Of a DNA stretch of 64,000 nucleotides, positions 29,718 to 43,329 are shown piece by piece. Source of the stretch: Sphaerosporella brunnea. Lineage: Eukaryota; Ascomycota; Pezizomycetes; Pezizales; Pyronemataceae. A program made the position numbers and the translations under genes. The notes below the pieces were generated by a model, which saw only the letters and a list, made by a program, of their open reading frames with translations, was not told the origin of the DNA and did no database searches. Location: the NCBI GenBank assembly GCA_008704415.1, contig VXIS01000079.1, positions 62,001 through 126,000 of the forward strand, given 5' to 3'. Position 1 is the first letter of the stretch, and every line of letters begins with the position of its first letter.

Positions 29718-32700
29718 CTATCTCCTTCTAGGAGGCCCCATAGGAATGGCTGGTTCCGTCGGGTTGAACTTCACGATCCTTGTCTCGTCGCCAAAGAAGC
29801 GCCTGCGGTAAGCCGCAATGCCCTTGGCAACCTTGAGGAAGTCCTTTTCCCCCCTCTGCTTCAGCCCAAGGATGGTATCCCTCAGGCCATCGGTATATTG
29901 GGCCTTCTCTTCCTCGGTAACTCCCTCATTTTCAGCTAGCTCCACCAAAATCTCTTCGTCTTTTCCACCGCATCATTAAAATCAGCCAGCCCAAACCATG
30001 ATCTCCCGACGATATCTCTCGATGGGGATTTATTCGACATATCAACGAGGGAAGACTCACCTTCCATGGTCATCTGGCGGAAATGCTGCCATCTACAGCA
30101 GGGGTCGTTGCAGACTCCGCCACTGGCTTCATACTTGCACAGCTCTTTGAACGGGTCAATCTTGTTGGAGAACTGCAAGCTGCGAAGGCCGTTCGGGTTA
30201 AGCTCAAGAAACTGGGGGTGGTGCCGGTAGGAACGAAAGATAGAAAGGGGAGAGACATAGGGCACAAAAGCATTAGTGTAGGATTTAGTCTGTGGGTGAT
30301 GAGCAATCGACACCAGTATGCAGGAGTAGATTGACATTACCTTATCATCCCCCTTCTGGGTTTTGGCGGAAGCTGCAAAATGAGTGTTAGAATTTTCGAC
30401 ATCGACAGGCAACGAAGCCCTCGCAGGATCGGCGACTTTAGGCTTTCCAGCCATCGAAGGACCTTTGAGGCTCTTGTCTGGCTCGTCGTCATCAGATTTG
30501 TCAATGCTTGATTCGTCATCCTCTTCTTCCTCATCAGATGAGCTCTCTTCACTCGATGGATCGCTGTCATCCGACGAACTATCCTCATCTTCACCGTTCG
30601 ATGTCATTTCGACATCGCTAACCGCAGTTTCGACCGCATTGGGCTGCGCGAGAACGTCATCAATGTCCATGTTGTCAACAGGTTCAATCACAGCACTGGT
30701 TGGGGCCTTAGGAAGCGAAGCGGACGTTCTATCCCCTTCGGCGGTAACCCGGGGAGTGGGTATTTTTCCGTTGGCTGTAACGGGTCCTTGAACTTGGTCG
30801 CTTGCGATGTGGGGCAAAAATTTCGACGGCTGAGACTCGGACACAGCCATTGAGGCAGGGACAGAAGCTGTTGACCCACCTTCAACGGGCGTTTGCTTCG
30901 TACCAAGCAACGGGGTTCCGATCGATTCTGTCAACAAATAAGCAATCTTCCTGCGCGGCCCAACAGGTCATATTTAAAGACGGCATGGGCCGACTCCAGA
31001 CTTAGAAACTCCACCAACCTTCAATGACCAATTTCTTAGCCTCGACCTCCGTCTGCAGAGGCTCGTTAGAGGCCTGAGCTGGAAGGGATGAGGTTTTCTT
31101 TGAAGCTTGATCCTCCTCCAAATCTTTCGCGAGCGAGTCGTGGCGCCTAGCCATGTCTTGCTCTTCTCGGTGCATCTCCTCGATCTGGAGGCGCAGCCTC
31201 TCCTCTTCGGCAATCAACTTCTCTCGCGCGAGGCGCTTCCTCTCCCGTTCACAATGCAGCTCCGCCAGCTGTTTACGCTTTCGTTCACGCTCCTCCTCTT
31301 GCTTTTTAGCGATCTCCTCTTTTTCGCGTTTTTCTTCCGCCTCTTTAGCAGCCATCCGACGCTTTTCTTCAAGTATTTGCTGAGCTTTAGTTTTCTCGGC
31401 AGCCTTGCTCTGTTCCTCCTCACGAAGAGCCTGCTCGGCAGCCTTCTTTGCATTGTCCTCTTCAGATTTCCTGCGTTCAACAATCGCAGGCAAATCTTGA
31501 GTGCCATTCGCCAGTTTAGCCAGCGACAAAGGTTTCGCTGATTGACCCTTACCTGCTCCATTCAAAGATGGAGGAACAAATGGGCCAGCCCCAATTGAAG
31601 GTGTAGTAACCGGAGTCGGAGGTGCAGAAGTGTTGGCTTTTGAAAGTTTCTTCTTTTGTTGTGCTGCCATTATTTTTTCCTTCATGCGTTGAATCTCAGC
31701 TTCTGTCCGCCGAAGTGCCTCGGCCTGCTGAGCTGCTTGACTAGAGGGAGTGACTGTGTTGCGCCTTAGGCCGCCAGGAGTGATGCCGGGAGTTCCCAAG
31801 GGGGATTTTCGGTCCGGCTCCTGCGGCAGGCAATCTCCTGCTTCGGCTTCCTCGTCCTCATCCTCAGATACTTCTATTATTAAGGAATCCGAACGTTGAG
31901 CTCCAAACTTGCGCTTAACAGTAGACTCGGTATACAAGTCTGATGCCATAGGTCGCTTGCGCCGTACAGCTAAGATTGAGGGCAGGAACATCCTCATATG
32001 TCTGGCAGCAACAGCCGGTGGAGTGACAACAGGCGAAGTGACAACAGGTGGAGTGACAACAGGCGAAGTGACAACAGGTGGAGTGACAGCAGGCGAAGTG
32101 ACAACAGGCGGGGTGACAGGCTGAGACTGTACCACGGCAGGAGCATCCTTCATCACGACATCAGCTTGCCCAACAACAGGTTTCGGGGTCTGTTCAGCTT
32201 GTCCAAGTAGGAGTCCAGGTATCACTTGCGTCGAGGGAGTTGAAGTTGCAGGACGAATTGGATCGGGATGGGCCTCGACAACGGCTGCGTTGACCGGAGT
32301 ACTCGATATAGGAGTCGGCGGCATTCCTGGCGAAGCTGGCTTCTGTGGTAGCATGGTTGCAATCTTTTTCTTAAAAAGTTCCTGTTTGGCCAACACTTCC
32401 ACTTCACGCCTTCGACGCTCCTCCTCTTGCCGCGCAGCCTCACGTTGTCGTGCTAGTTCTGCGGCCTTGGCCTCCGCTTCCTTCCTCTCCTTGTCCAGGC
32501 GTTCCTTTTTCTCTTTTTCCTGTCGTTCCTTTTCGAGCTTTTGCCTCAATATCTGAGCCTCTTTGTCCGGATCAACCTTGTTAGAGGATTGTGGCTGAGA
32601 AACCGAATGGACGACTTCCTTGACAGGAAAACCGTTACGCTGCCCGTTAGATATAGCTGGCGAAGAGGTTTTACTCTTCGGAACAGGCAGATCCAAGCGA

Positions 32701-33726
32701 ACAAACATTTGCCTCAGAAAGTTGGGATCAAAACCCTCTCGTACCAAATCTTCGAACTGAACACCACACTGGCGCATATCCAAGATGGCCCCCTCAGCTT
32801 CTAGGCGTTGAGCTGAAATTTTGGCGACTCCGTGATCGTGTCCATTAGCAGGTCTGGAGAATCCGTTCGAGGAATGTGGAAATCCTAATATAGTAGCGTC
32901 AGTAAAATTCATTGATGCTTCAGTGCGCGGGATAAGCATAAGCGTTCATGAAATCTAATCATTTTGCCTCAGCTGATGCACAAAACTAACCTCTGCGCTT
33001 ATCTATACTCGTGGAAGCATCAAGGCGTCTGTCTGTAGCACCGTGTCTGTCATTTCTCATCGACTGCACACCGTTCTTGCCCTGATACGGTCCGGATTGG
33101 GCACGCGAGGACTTCGCTCGATAACGCGCGTTCCTGTTTTCCGACCGTATCTTCGCGTCAGCAGGAGGTTTCACGGTAATTTTTCCCTTTTTCTGACCGG
33201 CCGAATAACCAGCCGCCTCTTTTGGGTGCGAGGAATACCAATTGCCTGGTGGTTCAAAGACTGGCGGACGATCGACGGTGGCTCGCAGCTCTGATATTGG
33301 CAAGTGAGCATGCTGCCCATGAGTTTGGGCTTGAGAAGTATCGACGCGTTTTTTTCGCCGATGCTTTCGCGATGGGGCACACCTACCATCGTCGCCGGAC
33401 TCGTTCACGCTGTTACGCGAGACCATGCTATCGCGACTCTGCGGTTCCGAAAGCTCGCCTTCTTCCAAGCTGTCTGAAGTCGATGAAGATTCATCAGCAG
33501 TACCAGATGGGTTCATCTTTGCTCGTTGAACGCGAAAAGCAGCAGGGCCGGCAAAAGCACCTATCGTTGACGAGGCAGATGGTTGAGAGTGTTGAGTGGA
33601 CGGTCGGCGAGCAGTGTTACCCGAGAGCGATGCTGGAGGTGGCACGTCAGTCTGTTTGGGGAGAGCCGGTTTTTGCGGCACGAAGGTGAAGCCGCCAAAG
33701 GCGGGAGTCGGAGGATAGCTGCTCAT
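29718..33726 (-). CDS. Red1/ZFC3H1-like zinc-finger protein of nuclear RNA surveillance
   Basis: This is a predicted 1219-residue protein from exons 33726-32991, 32884-31019, 30927-30341, 30289-30061 and 29959-29718. All introns are GT-AG and restore the frame. The N-terminus has GGFTFVPQKP and an acidic SLEEGELSEP motif. The middle is a long Lys/Glu-rich coiled coil with a TSPVV/TPPVV repeat block (about 32012-32118). The C-terminal region reads YVSPLSIFRSYRHHPQF and then a C3H1 finger at about residues 1114-1132 (C-x8-C-x3-C-x4-H in LCKYEASGGVCNDPCCRWQH), followed by EDEEILVELAENEG. This C3H1 class is shared by fission-yeast Red1 and human ZFC3H1, which link the Mtr4-type helicase to the nuclear exosome. 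The length exceeds fission-yeast Red1 (712). Divergent from the myosin gene. Confidence 0.82.
32012..32118. repeat. 15-bp coding minisatellite (about seven units)
   Basis: Tandem gtgacaacaggtgga/gtgacaacaggcgaa units in the second exon of the Red1-like gene encode the TSPVV/TPPVV repeat. The unit keeps the frame, so copy number could vary between strains. Confidence 0.9.
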
Positions 33727-34758
33727 GACGATTTGCGCGGCGGCGGCAAAGGAAAAGAGAGAACGGACGACAGCAAGGACGGTAAGCAGCTGTTTCTCAG
33801 TTTTTCTCTCTCTGCACGGGCCACGGACGAAACACACGACTCTCTCTCCCTCTCCGTTTGTGTGTTTCTTTCTTTGGCGGGTGGAAAAAGGGATTGTTGG
33901 TGGGAAATGGGAAATGACCGGGGGGGTTGGCTAGTCGGTTGGGACTCGCAAGGGAGGGGTAGGTGGTTGGCTCCGTTTGTGTCTGTCTCTGCTGCTGGGT
34001 TGTTAGCCGTTCAAATCTCCCGCTCTTGCTTGCTGCTTTGCTCCTCCTCCTCTTTTGCTGTCTTCCTGTTTTGTAGTGTTCTGTGGTTCTCTTTCCTCCT
34101 CTTTTCTCGTTATGTTCAAGTCTCCTCTGCCTTCCTCGGTTTGTGATCCGATGAAAGTGGCGACCGCAGCAAGGCGGGTGTGTTGGTGGTTGGTGGGATG
34201 TTTGGAGGACAGACACTCGAGAAAAAGGCTTGTTATTGGTGGCGGAGACAAAGGTGACTAATTTGCACCGATCGGGAACAATTAGGTTTGAATGCCTTCC
34301 TCTGAGCCGCACGGCACGTGACATTGCCGAAAGCGACAAGCGCCGCCCTTCGCCAATCAAACCGATCGCATCGGCTGTGCCCCGCCACGCTATTTTGTTT
34401 GTTTACTTCCCATTACCTCGCACGCTCCTGAGGTCGGAATCCTTGTTAGCGCCGTGCATAGCACAGCGTTCCTGTACCTCACAACTCAGCACCCTCTTCC
34501 TCCCATTCACACACGACCTCCATCCCCCCTCAACCTTTCCATCTTTCTTCGCTGTTGCTGCTGTTACTACTTTATTCTCTTCTTTGGGAGACTTACCCCG
34601 TTTGCTATATTTCTTCTTGTGCTGTCTTTGCTTTGTTGCACCTTCATTCCCCCGTTCCTTATTATCGCAACTCAGCACACTCTATCAGCTTAGCTTCGAC
34701 AGGTCCCTGCGTACCCATTCGGAAGATAACTCCATAACAACTTCACTCCCGGACCATC
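33727..34758. promoter_or_regulatory. 1 kb divergent promoter region, Red1-like gene and myosin II
   Basis: This long intergenic region holds strong CT/T-rich tracts on the plus strand (about 33790-34150 and 34480-34660), typical of fungal promoters with long leaders. No coding exon was supported, although open frames exist on both strands. Confidence 0.5.
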
Positions 34759-37700
34759 ATGTCCGGGCTCAATTCACCGTCCGCTCCCCCGAGGAGGGTG
34801 CTGCCGTGGCAGCAACGACGGTCCGGCTCGTCCACTCACAGGAAGGCGGCCTCTCAGTCTACACCGGCGGTGACACCAGGTGCCAACCAGTCACCGCCTC
34901 CCCCGACACCTCCGGCGCTATATACTGAGCGATCGGCTTCTCCTGTTGCTCCCAAAAACAACAGGTTATCGGTGTCTTCGCTGTCACAGAACTTCTCGGC
35001 TCCTCTGGCGACCCCTCCGTCGATGTCGGTGATACGGCATGTCCGAAGCAATTCCGGCGTCAAGGGTGTGGCCGGCACATTTGCACCGCAGTTCATCAAG
35101 GACACGGAGGAACGCCGGAATAGTCTCTCAGCCTTGGGGAAGGGAATTGCAGGAGAGAACAGCGACTTTTCCGGAAGGCGATGGGTCTGGGTTAAAGACC
35201 CAGAGAAGGCGTTCGTGAAGGGAGAAGTCCTAGATGATCAAGACGGAATGCTGACGGTGCGCTGTGAAGACGGAACGGTATGCTATGTAATCCGGGAGAT
35301 TGGGAGATGCTGGTGCTGACGGTTTACTGCAGGAACGTGTCTTTCACCACCACAGCGTCGACAAGGTCAATCCTGCCAAATTCGACATGGCAGATGACAT
35401 GGCCGAGTTGACGCATCTCAACGAAGCATCCGTCGTCCACAACCTTCACCTCCGATACGAAGCCGATTTAATCTACACCTACTCCGGATTATTCTTGGTA
35501 GCCGTTAATCCGTACTGCCAATTGCCGATATACAGCAATGAGTACATTCAAATGTACAAGAACCGGTTACGAGAGGACACTAAACCTCATATTTTTGCCG
35601 TTACGGACCAAGCATTCCGCAACATGTTGGACGAGAAACAAAATCAGAGTATCCTCGTAACGTTCGTCCTGCCTCGTTTACTCTACATCTCGCAATTGTT
35701 ACTGACGCGGCCTCAGCGGAGAGTCTGGTGCCGGTAAGACTGAAAACACGAAAAAAGTGATTCAATATCTTGCCGCCGTAGCGATCGATAATAGCTCGTC
35801 AAAACAACTCGGAACACTGGAAAACCAGATCCTCCAGGCTAATCCCATTCTCGAAGCCTTTGGCAACGCCCAAACACTGCGTAACAACAACTCTTCGCGA
35901 TTCGGAAAATTCATCCGTATCGAGTTTACTAGGTCCGGTCAGATTGCCGGAGCGTTCATAGACTGGTATTTGCTCGAGAAGAGCCGAGTGGTAAAGCAAA
36001 ACCGGGATGAGAGGAACTACCATATCTTCTATCAGTTGCTACGGGGCGCAAGTCGCCAAATGCGTGAAATGTTCCTTCTTGGAGAGGGCGGTACCGATTC
36101 CTGGGATTACACCAAAGACAGTAACAATGTTATTACCGGTGTTAACGACCTAGACGAATTTCGGTCTTTGATGGACGCCTTCGAAGTTATGGGCTTTACC
36201 CAAGAGGAACAAATTGCTATTCTGAGAGTCGTCGCTGCAGTGCTTCACATTGGCAACCTGGACATCGTTCCGGAACGGCGTGGAAGTGAAGACGCACGTC
36301 TGGCAGACAGGTCGCAGGCCGAACGCGTATGTCATGTCCTCGGCATCCCCATGGATGCCTTCGAACGAGGCTTGCTCAAGCCCAGGGTGAAAGCCGGGAG
36401 GGAGTGGGTCAACCAGTCCAGGTCCGCGGAACAAGTAAAACACAGCTTGGATTCCCTAGCTAAGAGTTTATACGAGCGAGGCTTCGGAAGGCTTGTGGAG
36501 ATGGTCAACGGAAAGCTCGATACCAAGGGTGAAGGAGAGGGATTCATTGGTGTTTTGGATATCGCTGGTTTTGAGATTTTCGAGGTATACCTATCATTTC
36601 ACTGCAGTTCGTCCTTTGCTGATTTTCATCCCACTGCAGTCCAACAGTTTTGAGCAGCTGTGTATCAATTACACCAATGAGAGGTTGCAGCAATTTTTCA
36701 ACCACCATATGTTCGTACTTGAACAGGAAGAGTATGCTCGAGAGAGGATTGAGTGGAAGTTTATCGACTTCGGCCATGACTTGCAACCCACCATTGACTT
36801 GATTGAGCTGCCCAACCCCATCGGTATTTTCTCTTGTCTGGACGAAGACTGTGTCATGCCAAAGGCCACGGATAAATCATTCACCGAGAAGCTCCATTCG
36901 TTGTGGGATGGTAAAACCACTAAATACAAGCGCTCTCTCCTCAACCAGGGCTTTATGCTCACTCACTATGCTGCTGAGGTCGAATACAACACCGAGGGCT
37001 GGCTCGAGAAGAACAAGGACCCCCTTAATGACAACATTACGAAACTGTTTGCGGCGTCCACCGATAAATACATTGCCTCGCTGTTTGCCGATTACTCTGA
37101 AGATGCCGGCGAACACTTCGGTATACCGAAGAGCCGTGTGAAGAAGGGCCTCTTCCGAACCGTGGCGCAACGACACAAGGAACAGCTTTCCAGCTTGATG
37201 ACTCAGCTCAACTCGACACACCCTCATTTCGTACGTTGTATCATTCCCAATCACCAGAAGCGTCCCAAGAGACTCCATGCGCCATTGGTGTTGGATCAGC
37301 TTCGTTGCAATGGCGTGCTCGAGGGTATCCGTATTGCTAGAACCGGTTTCCCCAACAGATTGCCATTTGCCGAATTCCGGCAACGCTATGAGGTTCTGTC
37401 CAACAAGATGCCCAAGGGTTATCTCGATGGTCAAAAGGCATGCCAGCTGCTCCTTTCCCATATCGACCTAGATTCTTCGCTATATCGTGTCGGCCTCTCC
37501 AAAGTCTTCTTCCAGGCCGGTGTTCTAGCCGAACTCGAAGAGCAGCGAGATACTGTCGTGAGGGAGATTATCACTCGCTTCCAAAGCCACGTTCGCGGCT
37601 ATCTGCAACGGAGAATTATTAAGAAACTCCTGTATAGATCGGAGGCGACTCTGATTATTCAGCGCAATCTTCAGGTTTACCTGGACTTGTGTGAGAACCC

Positions 37701-40700
37701 CTCATGGAAGATCTTCATGCGCATGAAGCCCCTGTTAGGAACAACCCAGAGCTCTGGAGAGGTCAAAAAGAGGGATGAGGTGATCCAAAAGCTCGAAGCC
37801 CAGATGAAGGCCGAGGCGGAAAGCCGACAGAAGCTGGAAGATGAGCGTAGAAGAGCCGACTCGGAGTTGCAAAGGGTTCAAAAAACCCTTGAAAGTGAGC
37901 GAGCCTTGGCCCTTGATAAGGAGGAAATCTTTAGCCGTTTGCAACAACGCGAAGCAGACCTGACGGAGAAGTTGGCTGGGGCCCTGGACGACCAAGACGC
38001 CCTCGAGGACCAGATCGACGAGCTCATGCTGGCCAAGCGCAAGACTGAGGAGCAGGCCGAACTTTGGCGAAGAGAGCTGGAGCAAGCCGGAGAACTAATT
38101 GAGAAACTCGAAGAAGAAAAGCGTGATTTGGCATCGCGCCTTGATTCCATCGAGCAAGAATTGGCAGCTGCAGAAACCGCGCGGACACAGCGGACCGACG
38201 AGGAGGATAGGCTAGAGCAGGAAATCGAGCTACTGAAGAGCCATCTCTCGTTGAAGGACAATAAAGTCAATGAGTTGGAGAAGGCGCTGTTGGAGTCTGA
38301 CCAAAGACTGGATGAACACCTCGCCCAAGCCGACCGGGATCTTCGTGGAAGTCAGCAGCAGATTCGCGAGCTCATCGATGACAACAGACTGCTTCGCGAC
38401 CAGCTATCTGATTTGTCCGCAACTTCCACCAGCTACGAAGAACTTGTTCGCCGCAAGGAGTCTGACCTCTCCCTGTTGCATGCAGACCTCAAGAAGATGG
38501 AAGTTGAGCGTAAAGTCCTGGAAGATGAGCGCAACAAGTTGTCTTCAAAGCATGACGAGATTTTCAGTCGTCTTCGTGGCCTTCAGTCCGAAATTGAGGT
38601 TTTGAGAGCCGAAAAGGCTCGGCTCGAGAAGGAAGCAGCCGATGCCCACAGACTCTTGGAGAGCAAGATCTCGGAAGAGATGGAGTCCGGCAAGGGTCGA
38701 CGCCTCCTCGACGAGCAAATCAGAGAACTTAAGTCTGAGCTTGCTTCGGTTCAGGCGGAACTCGATCACGAGCGCAAAACCAGGGCTGACATTGCCATGG
38801 ACAACGAGAGCAAATTCAACAACCTCAGGCGAGAGAAGGAGTCTCTCAATATGGCCAAGGAAACGATGGAAAAGGAGTTATACAGTCAACAAGACACCCT
38901 TCGTAGAGCGTTGGAGGCCCGTTCCCTGTCCGAGAAGGACAAGCGGAACCTCCAGCTCGAGATTAAGACCCTTCGTGACCGGATATCCGAGGCAGAAATT
39001 GCCAGAGCCAAGGCCCAGGCGGAGATTGAGCGGAGCATGTCCAGACAGGTCAAAGAAAGGGAAGCCAGAATGGACAAGGACCTCCGCGCTAAGGAGGAGG
39101 CGCTTTCCCAGTCCGAGAGTGAACGTCAGAAGCTTGCCGCTGAGAACTCCCGATTGAACCGAGTTGTTACCGAGCAGGATGCTGCCCGACAGTTGTATGA
39201 GAGTTCTCGTCGTCGCGCCGAGCAGGAAGCTGGCCAGCTTAAAAATCGCCTCCTTGCATCTGAAAACGATAATCGCGCTCTCCAAAATAAGATCCAACAA
39301 AAGAGCCTTGAGATCAGTAAGGCCAACGCGAAAGCGAGCGAGCAATACCGCGACAAGATTGTGGCCTTGACTGCCGACAAGGCCAAGGCTGATGAGGAGA
39401 ACTCTAAGCTCCGCAATCAGCTTGAGGATTCTCAGATCCAGATCCGAGCCCTCGGAAAGCAGAAGGAGAAGCTGACGTTGAATCTAGAGGACCTTAATCA
39501 TGAGGTCTCACGTGAACACAAGACAACCCGCACTGCCGAGAAGACGACATCGCAACTGCAACTCCAGTTGCAAGAGGCTAACCGTAACCTCGAGATAGAG
39601 AGACAACTGAAGGTACAGGCTCAAGCGAACACTAAGCAGATCCAGCAGACACTGGCAACTACCCACGCCGAGCTCGAAGAATGCCACCATCAGCTTCTAG
39701 TCCTTCAAAAGGTGTTCGATCCCGAGGGCCAGCAGCCGCCGACTTGGGAATCGGGACGTCGCAGTGTGACGCAGTCTGTTGATTTGGCCTTGAAACTGGA
39801 GGAAACTAACCAGGCCCTCCGTGTTTCGAACGAGAAGCAACAGCGTGCTGAGAAGGAGCTTGCTTCTCTGAGGAAACGTCATCAAGACGATCTACAAGAG
39901 ATGGACAACATGCACACCTCCTCCAAGCGAGCTCTTTTGGAGGAGATGAACCAGAACGGCATACCCACTGATTCGCCAAAAGCATTCCGCAACTCCTTTT
40001 CCCAGAACTTTAATCACTCAACACCTAGTCGCCGGAACTTGGGATCACCAGGTGAAGAGTTTGATTCTGCCTTCTCCGACAAGACAGTGGACACCATGTC
40101 TCTTCAAAAACGTGTGGATCTTGCCAGCGAGCTGGAAGAAGTTCAGAACAAATTGCAACTCTCCGAGATGCGGAACAAGCACCTGCAAGCACAGCTGGAC
40201 AGAGCAACTGAGAAATCTGTGCGCTTCGAGGATGATTCTTCTGCTCGCCGCGCTTTGAAGCTCGAGAAGGAGAACAGCCGCCTGCATGACCTTCTGGACG
40301 ATTCTGCCCAACGCAACTCGGCTTTGGAGGCTTCGATGAACTCAATAGAATTGTCGTTGAAGGAAGTCCAGGCCAAGACTCACGAAGAGCTCTACGATTA
40401 TATCAGCCAGCAGGAGCAGGCACGTAAGAGTTTGGTTTCTGTTCACCACGAAGCATTGAATGATCTTGCCTGGGCGAAGGAACAGTTCGACAAACTGAAG
40501 AACGCAAAGATCAGTCTGGAGAATGATTTGCGCGAGACTCAAATCGAACTTGACGAGGCACTCGCGATCCAACAGCAGGACAAGGTCAGCCGTTCTCAGC
40601 TGTTGAACGAGTTCGCAGACCTGCAAATTCGATTGGACGCCGAGGCCTCTAAGGTTGCTGACCTTACTGCGAGCATGAACTTATACAAGGCGCGGAGCGA

Positions 40701-42250
40701 GGAGTACTTCAGCAAGCTCGAGCAGGCCGAAATCTCAGTGCTTAAAGCTTCAAGAGCCGAAGCATTCACTCGTGCACAGGCTCGTGAGGCGGAAGAGACA
40801 ATGGCATCAGTGTTGGCCGAGAGGAAGAAGATGGAGTCGCTTGTTGAAGATTTGCAGAGGCAGAACCAACATTATGAGGAGAAGGTGAGAATTTCCGCAC
40901 AAGGGTCGACTTTTTGGTGCTAACATCAAATAGATCGAAGACCTCTCAGTCGACCTTACTGCAGCCTTGCAGGCTAAGAAGAGACTTCACAACGAGCTAG
41001 AAGACTACCGCACTCGGCGAGCCGCGGATCTTGAAGACAAGGAGTCCTCAATGGAGCAAACGCGCAAGAAGTACCAGGCCGAACTTTCCACACTTACCGG
41101 CGAGCTTGAGATCGAGCGTGAGAACCTCGTACAATCCCGCGCCGAGAACCGTCGTCTCCGAGACGAAGTCGAGGACCTGCGCGCCAAATGGGATGACGAG
41201 GTTCTCAACAGCTCTACATGGGCCAAGGAGAAGTCACGTCTCGAAGTTCAATTCCAGGACCTTACTCAGTCCCATGACGAAGCGGTGGCCGCCCACAACG
41301 AGGCCCAGGGTCGCGTCGTGTCCCTGCTTGCTCAAGTTCGCAGCCTTCGCGCCAACGTGGACGAAGTCATCGCCGACCGAGATCTCCTGCAGAAGGAGAA
41401 GCGTAGCCTGGAGCAGCGGCTTGCCGAGGCGTCGCAGAGGCTGGAAGACCTTGCTAATGGTGAGAGTCCGGCCATGCGTAACGCTGCCGGCATGGATCGA
41501 GAGCTGTTGGATCTCAAGGGAGCACTCGCGCGGCAAGAAGACGTAGCCGCAGCTGCGATGGAGAAGATGCGCAGAGCGGAGGCATTGGCATCGGAAACTC
41601 AACGCGATATCACAGCCGAACGCGAAAGCAATGTCATGCTGCACAAGGAGAAGGCGCAGCTGGAAAAGCAGGTCAAGGATTTGCAGTTGAGATTGGTGGA
41701 TCTGGAAACCAAAAGCTACAGCAGCACGAGCCATGATATCCGGTTCCTGCACACCCGTGTCCAAGAAGTATGCAGTTTCCCCTGTCTCATTTTCCTGGAA
41801 AATGAGTGCTAACCGGTGCAACAGCTTGAAAACCAACTCGAAGAACACGAACGCGTCAAATCCCAATCTGAGCGCTCAGTACGCAACGTCGATCGGACTG
41901 TGCGCGACCTGCAAACACAAATCGAGCGCAGAGACAAAGTCAACGCGCAACTCGAAGAAGAGATCGCCAAAGGCAAAGAAAAACTGGAGCGTATGCTCAA
42001 GGCGGTCGAGGAACTTCAAATCTCGGACAGCGAGCACCAGCTAGTCGCACGGCGCGCTGAGCGTGAAGCGCGCGAGGAGCGGGAGAAGAGTCTACGGCTG
42101 GAGCGGGAGCTGGAAAGCTGGAAGGGCCGCAGCTGGATGAGTGGCGGAGTGAACAAGTCCGGAGCGTTGGCGGCGTTGAGTGAGATGGGGGATGACGATA
42201 GAGACGGGGGAAGAAGGGGAAGCAAGCGGCATTCGGTCAACTTTTTGTGA
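34759..42250 (+). CDS. Class II myosin heavy chain (cytokinetic ring)
   Basis: This is a 2406-residue conventional myosin, the motor of the contractile actomyosin ring at septation. The exons are 34759-35277, 35333-35661, 35717-36584, 36640-40884, 40934-41767 and 41825-42250. A Ser/Pro-rich extension of about 135 residues precedes an SH3-like fold (RRWVWVKDPEKAFVKGEV). The motor has the P-loop GESGAGKT (residues 284-291, split by intron 2), switch I NNSSRFGKFIRIEF, switch II DIAGFEIFE, and the converter region LRCNGVLEGIRIARTGFP. One clear IQ motif follows (ITRFQSHVRGYLQRR, about residue 882), then about 1450 residues of heptad coiled coil interrupted near NQNGIPTDSPKAF. The size matches filamentous-fungal MyoB-type proteins rather than yeast Myo1 (1928). 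Confidence 0.96.
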
Positions 42251-42549
42251 TGCGTGAGGATGAATGATTGCTATGCGTTTTGTCTTTTTAGCGGTTATGC
42301 CGGGTTTTGATGATTGACGGATGATGAGAAGCGGTTGGGATTGCTTTGTTGTCCTTTTTTGATGTTCATTCTGTACATATACTTTACACTTTTGGTCTGT
42401 GCATGCTTGCTTCTTAGTAGACAAAGAGAGTGGCGTCTCGCGGTGTTTGTGTTACTTCAGGAGCCCGGGCTGTAATGTCGAGTGGATGCGAGTGATGTTT
42501 AATGAAATCGACCTCGAATGATCTTGCTTTGCTGTGCGAAAATGGTATC
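42251..42549. other. Short convergent intergenic region, myosin II and Pol eta
   Basis: These 299 bases lie between two convergent stops and probably hold both 3' ends. No gene was seen. Confidence 0.4.
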
Positions 42550-43162
42550 TTAAAACTTCAATACACGTTGGCCTTTTTCTAACTTGGCCTTGCTACCGCC
42601 GCCGTTTTTTTTCTTCCCATTTCTGCCGCCATTACTCTTGTTTCCTGGAGGAGGAGCAGGCGGAGGTACTCTTTCTCGTGCTACCGCTCTTTCTTCGTCT
42701 GCTATAGCCTTCGCAAAATGCCAATCCTTATGTTCCGCCTCATCACCGACGATATCTGCGTCGCAATCGGGGCAGTGGAAGGTTGATTCTTGGTAGAATG
42801 TCGCCGGCACACCCGGCGGATCTCCGCTCTGCAGCCGCTCGTCCGTCGCGGGCGGCTTCGCCGCAAAAAAGCGGCCGATGCCATTATAGACTTTCCGCCG
42901 CTTCTCTTCCACCGGCGGTGGCGGCGTCTCACTCACACGTTTTTGATTTGCAGCCGCTTGCACGGCTTGCTCCCCTTTCAGCAGGAATGCGCTGATCCCT
43001 TGGTTCCCTTCCTCCCTATCCTCTATGCCGCCGACTTGCAGGCTCATACCGGCACATGGCCACGCACCTGAATCCGCGGTTACGGTTTTGAGTAATCCTT
43101 CAGCAAGTTTTAGTAGGGCTTCCTTGTCGAGTTTGCCGGCGGGGGAGATCGTCAGCTGTTTA

Positions 43163-43204
43163 ACGTAAATCACGGGGAAGCGAGACATCCACTAGAAGCG
43201 AGAC
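43163..43204 (+). repeat. Left terminal inverted repeat of the pogo-like element
   Basis: This is a 42-bp repeat with the internal duplication aagcgagac-atccactag-aagcgagac. Its reverse strand supplies an ATG in frame with the 3' part of Pol eta. Confidence 0.93.
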
Positions 43205-43329
43205 AAGGTCTGTGCGGCTCGGCGTCCGTGCGCCCCCCCCCCCAAAAATGCGTCAATTACCCATCTACAAACAATCTGAAGATACCAAAAGAAAGAGAAA
43301 GAGAAGGAGAATCAACCCTGGTGGTGGTA

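Noticed and set aside
35278..41824. Five short non-coding gaps in the myosin gene as possible frameshifts
   Set aside because: Each is a clean GT-AG intron of 49-57 bases that keeps the conserved motor or coiled-coil frame.
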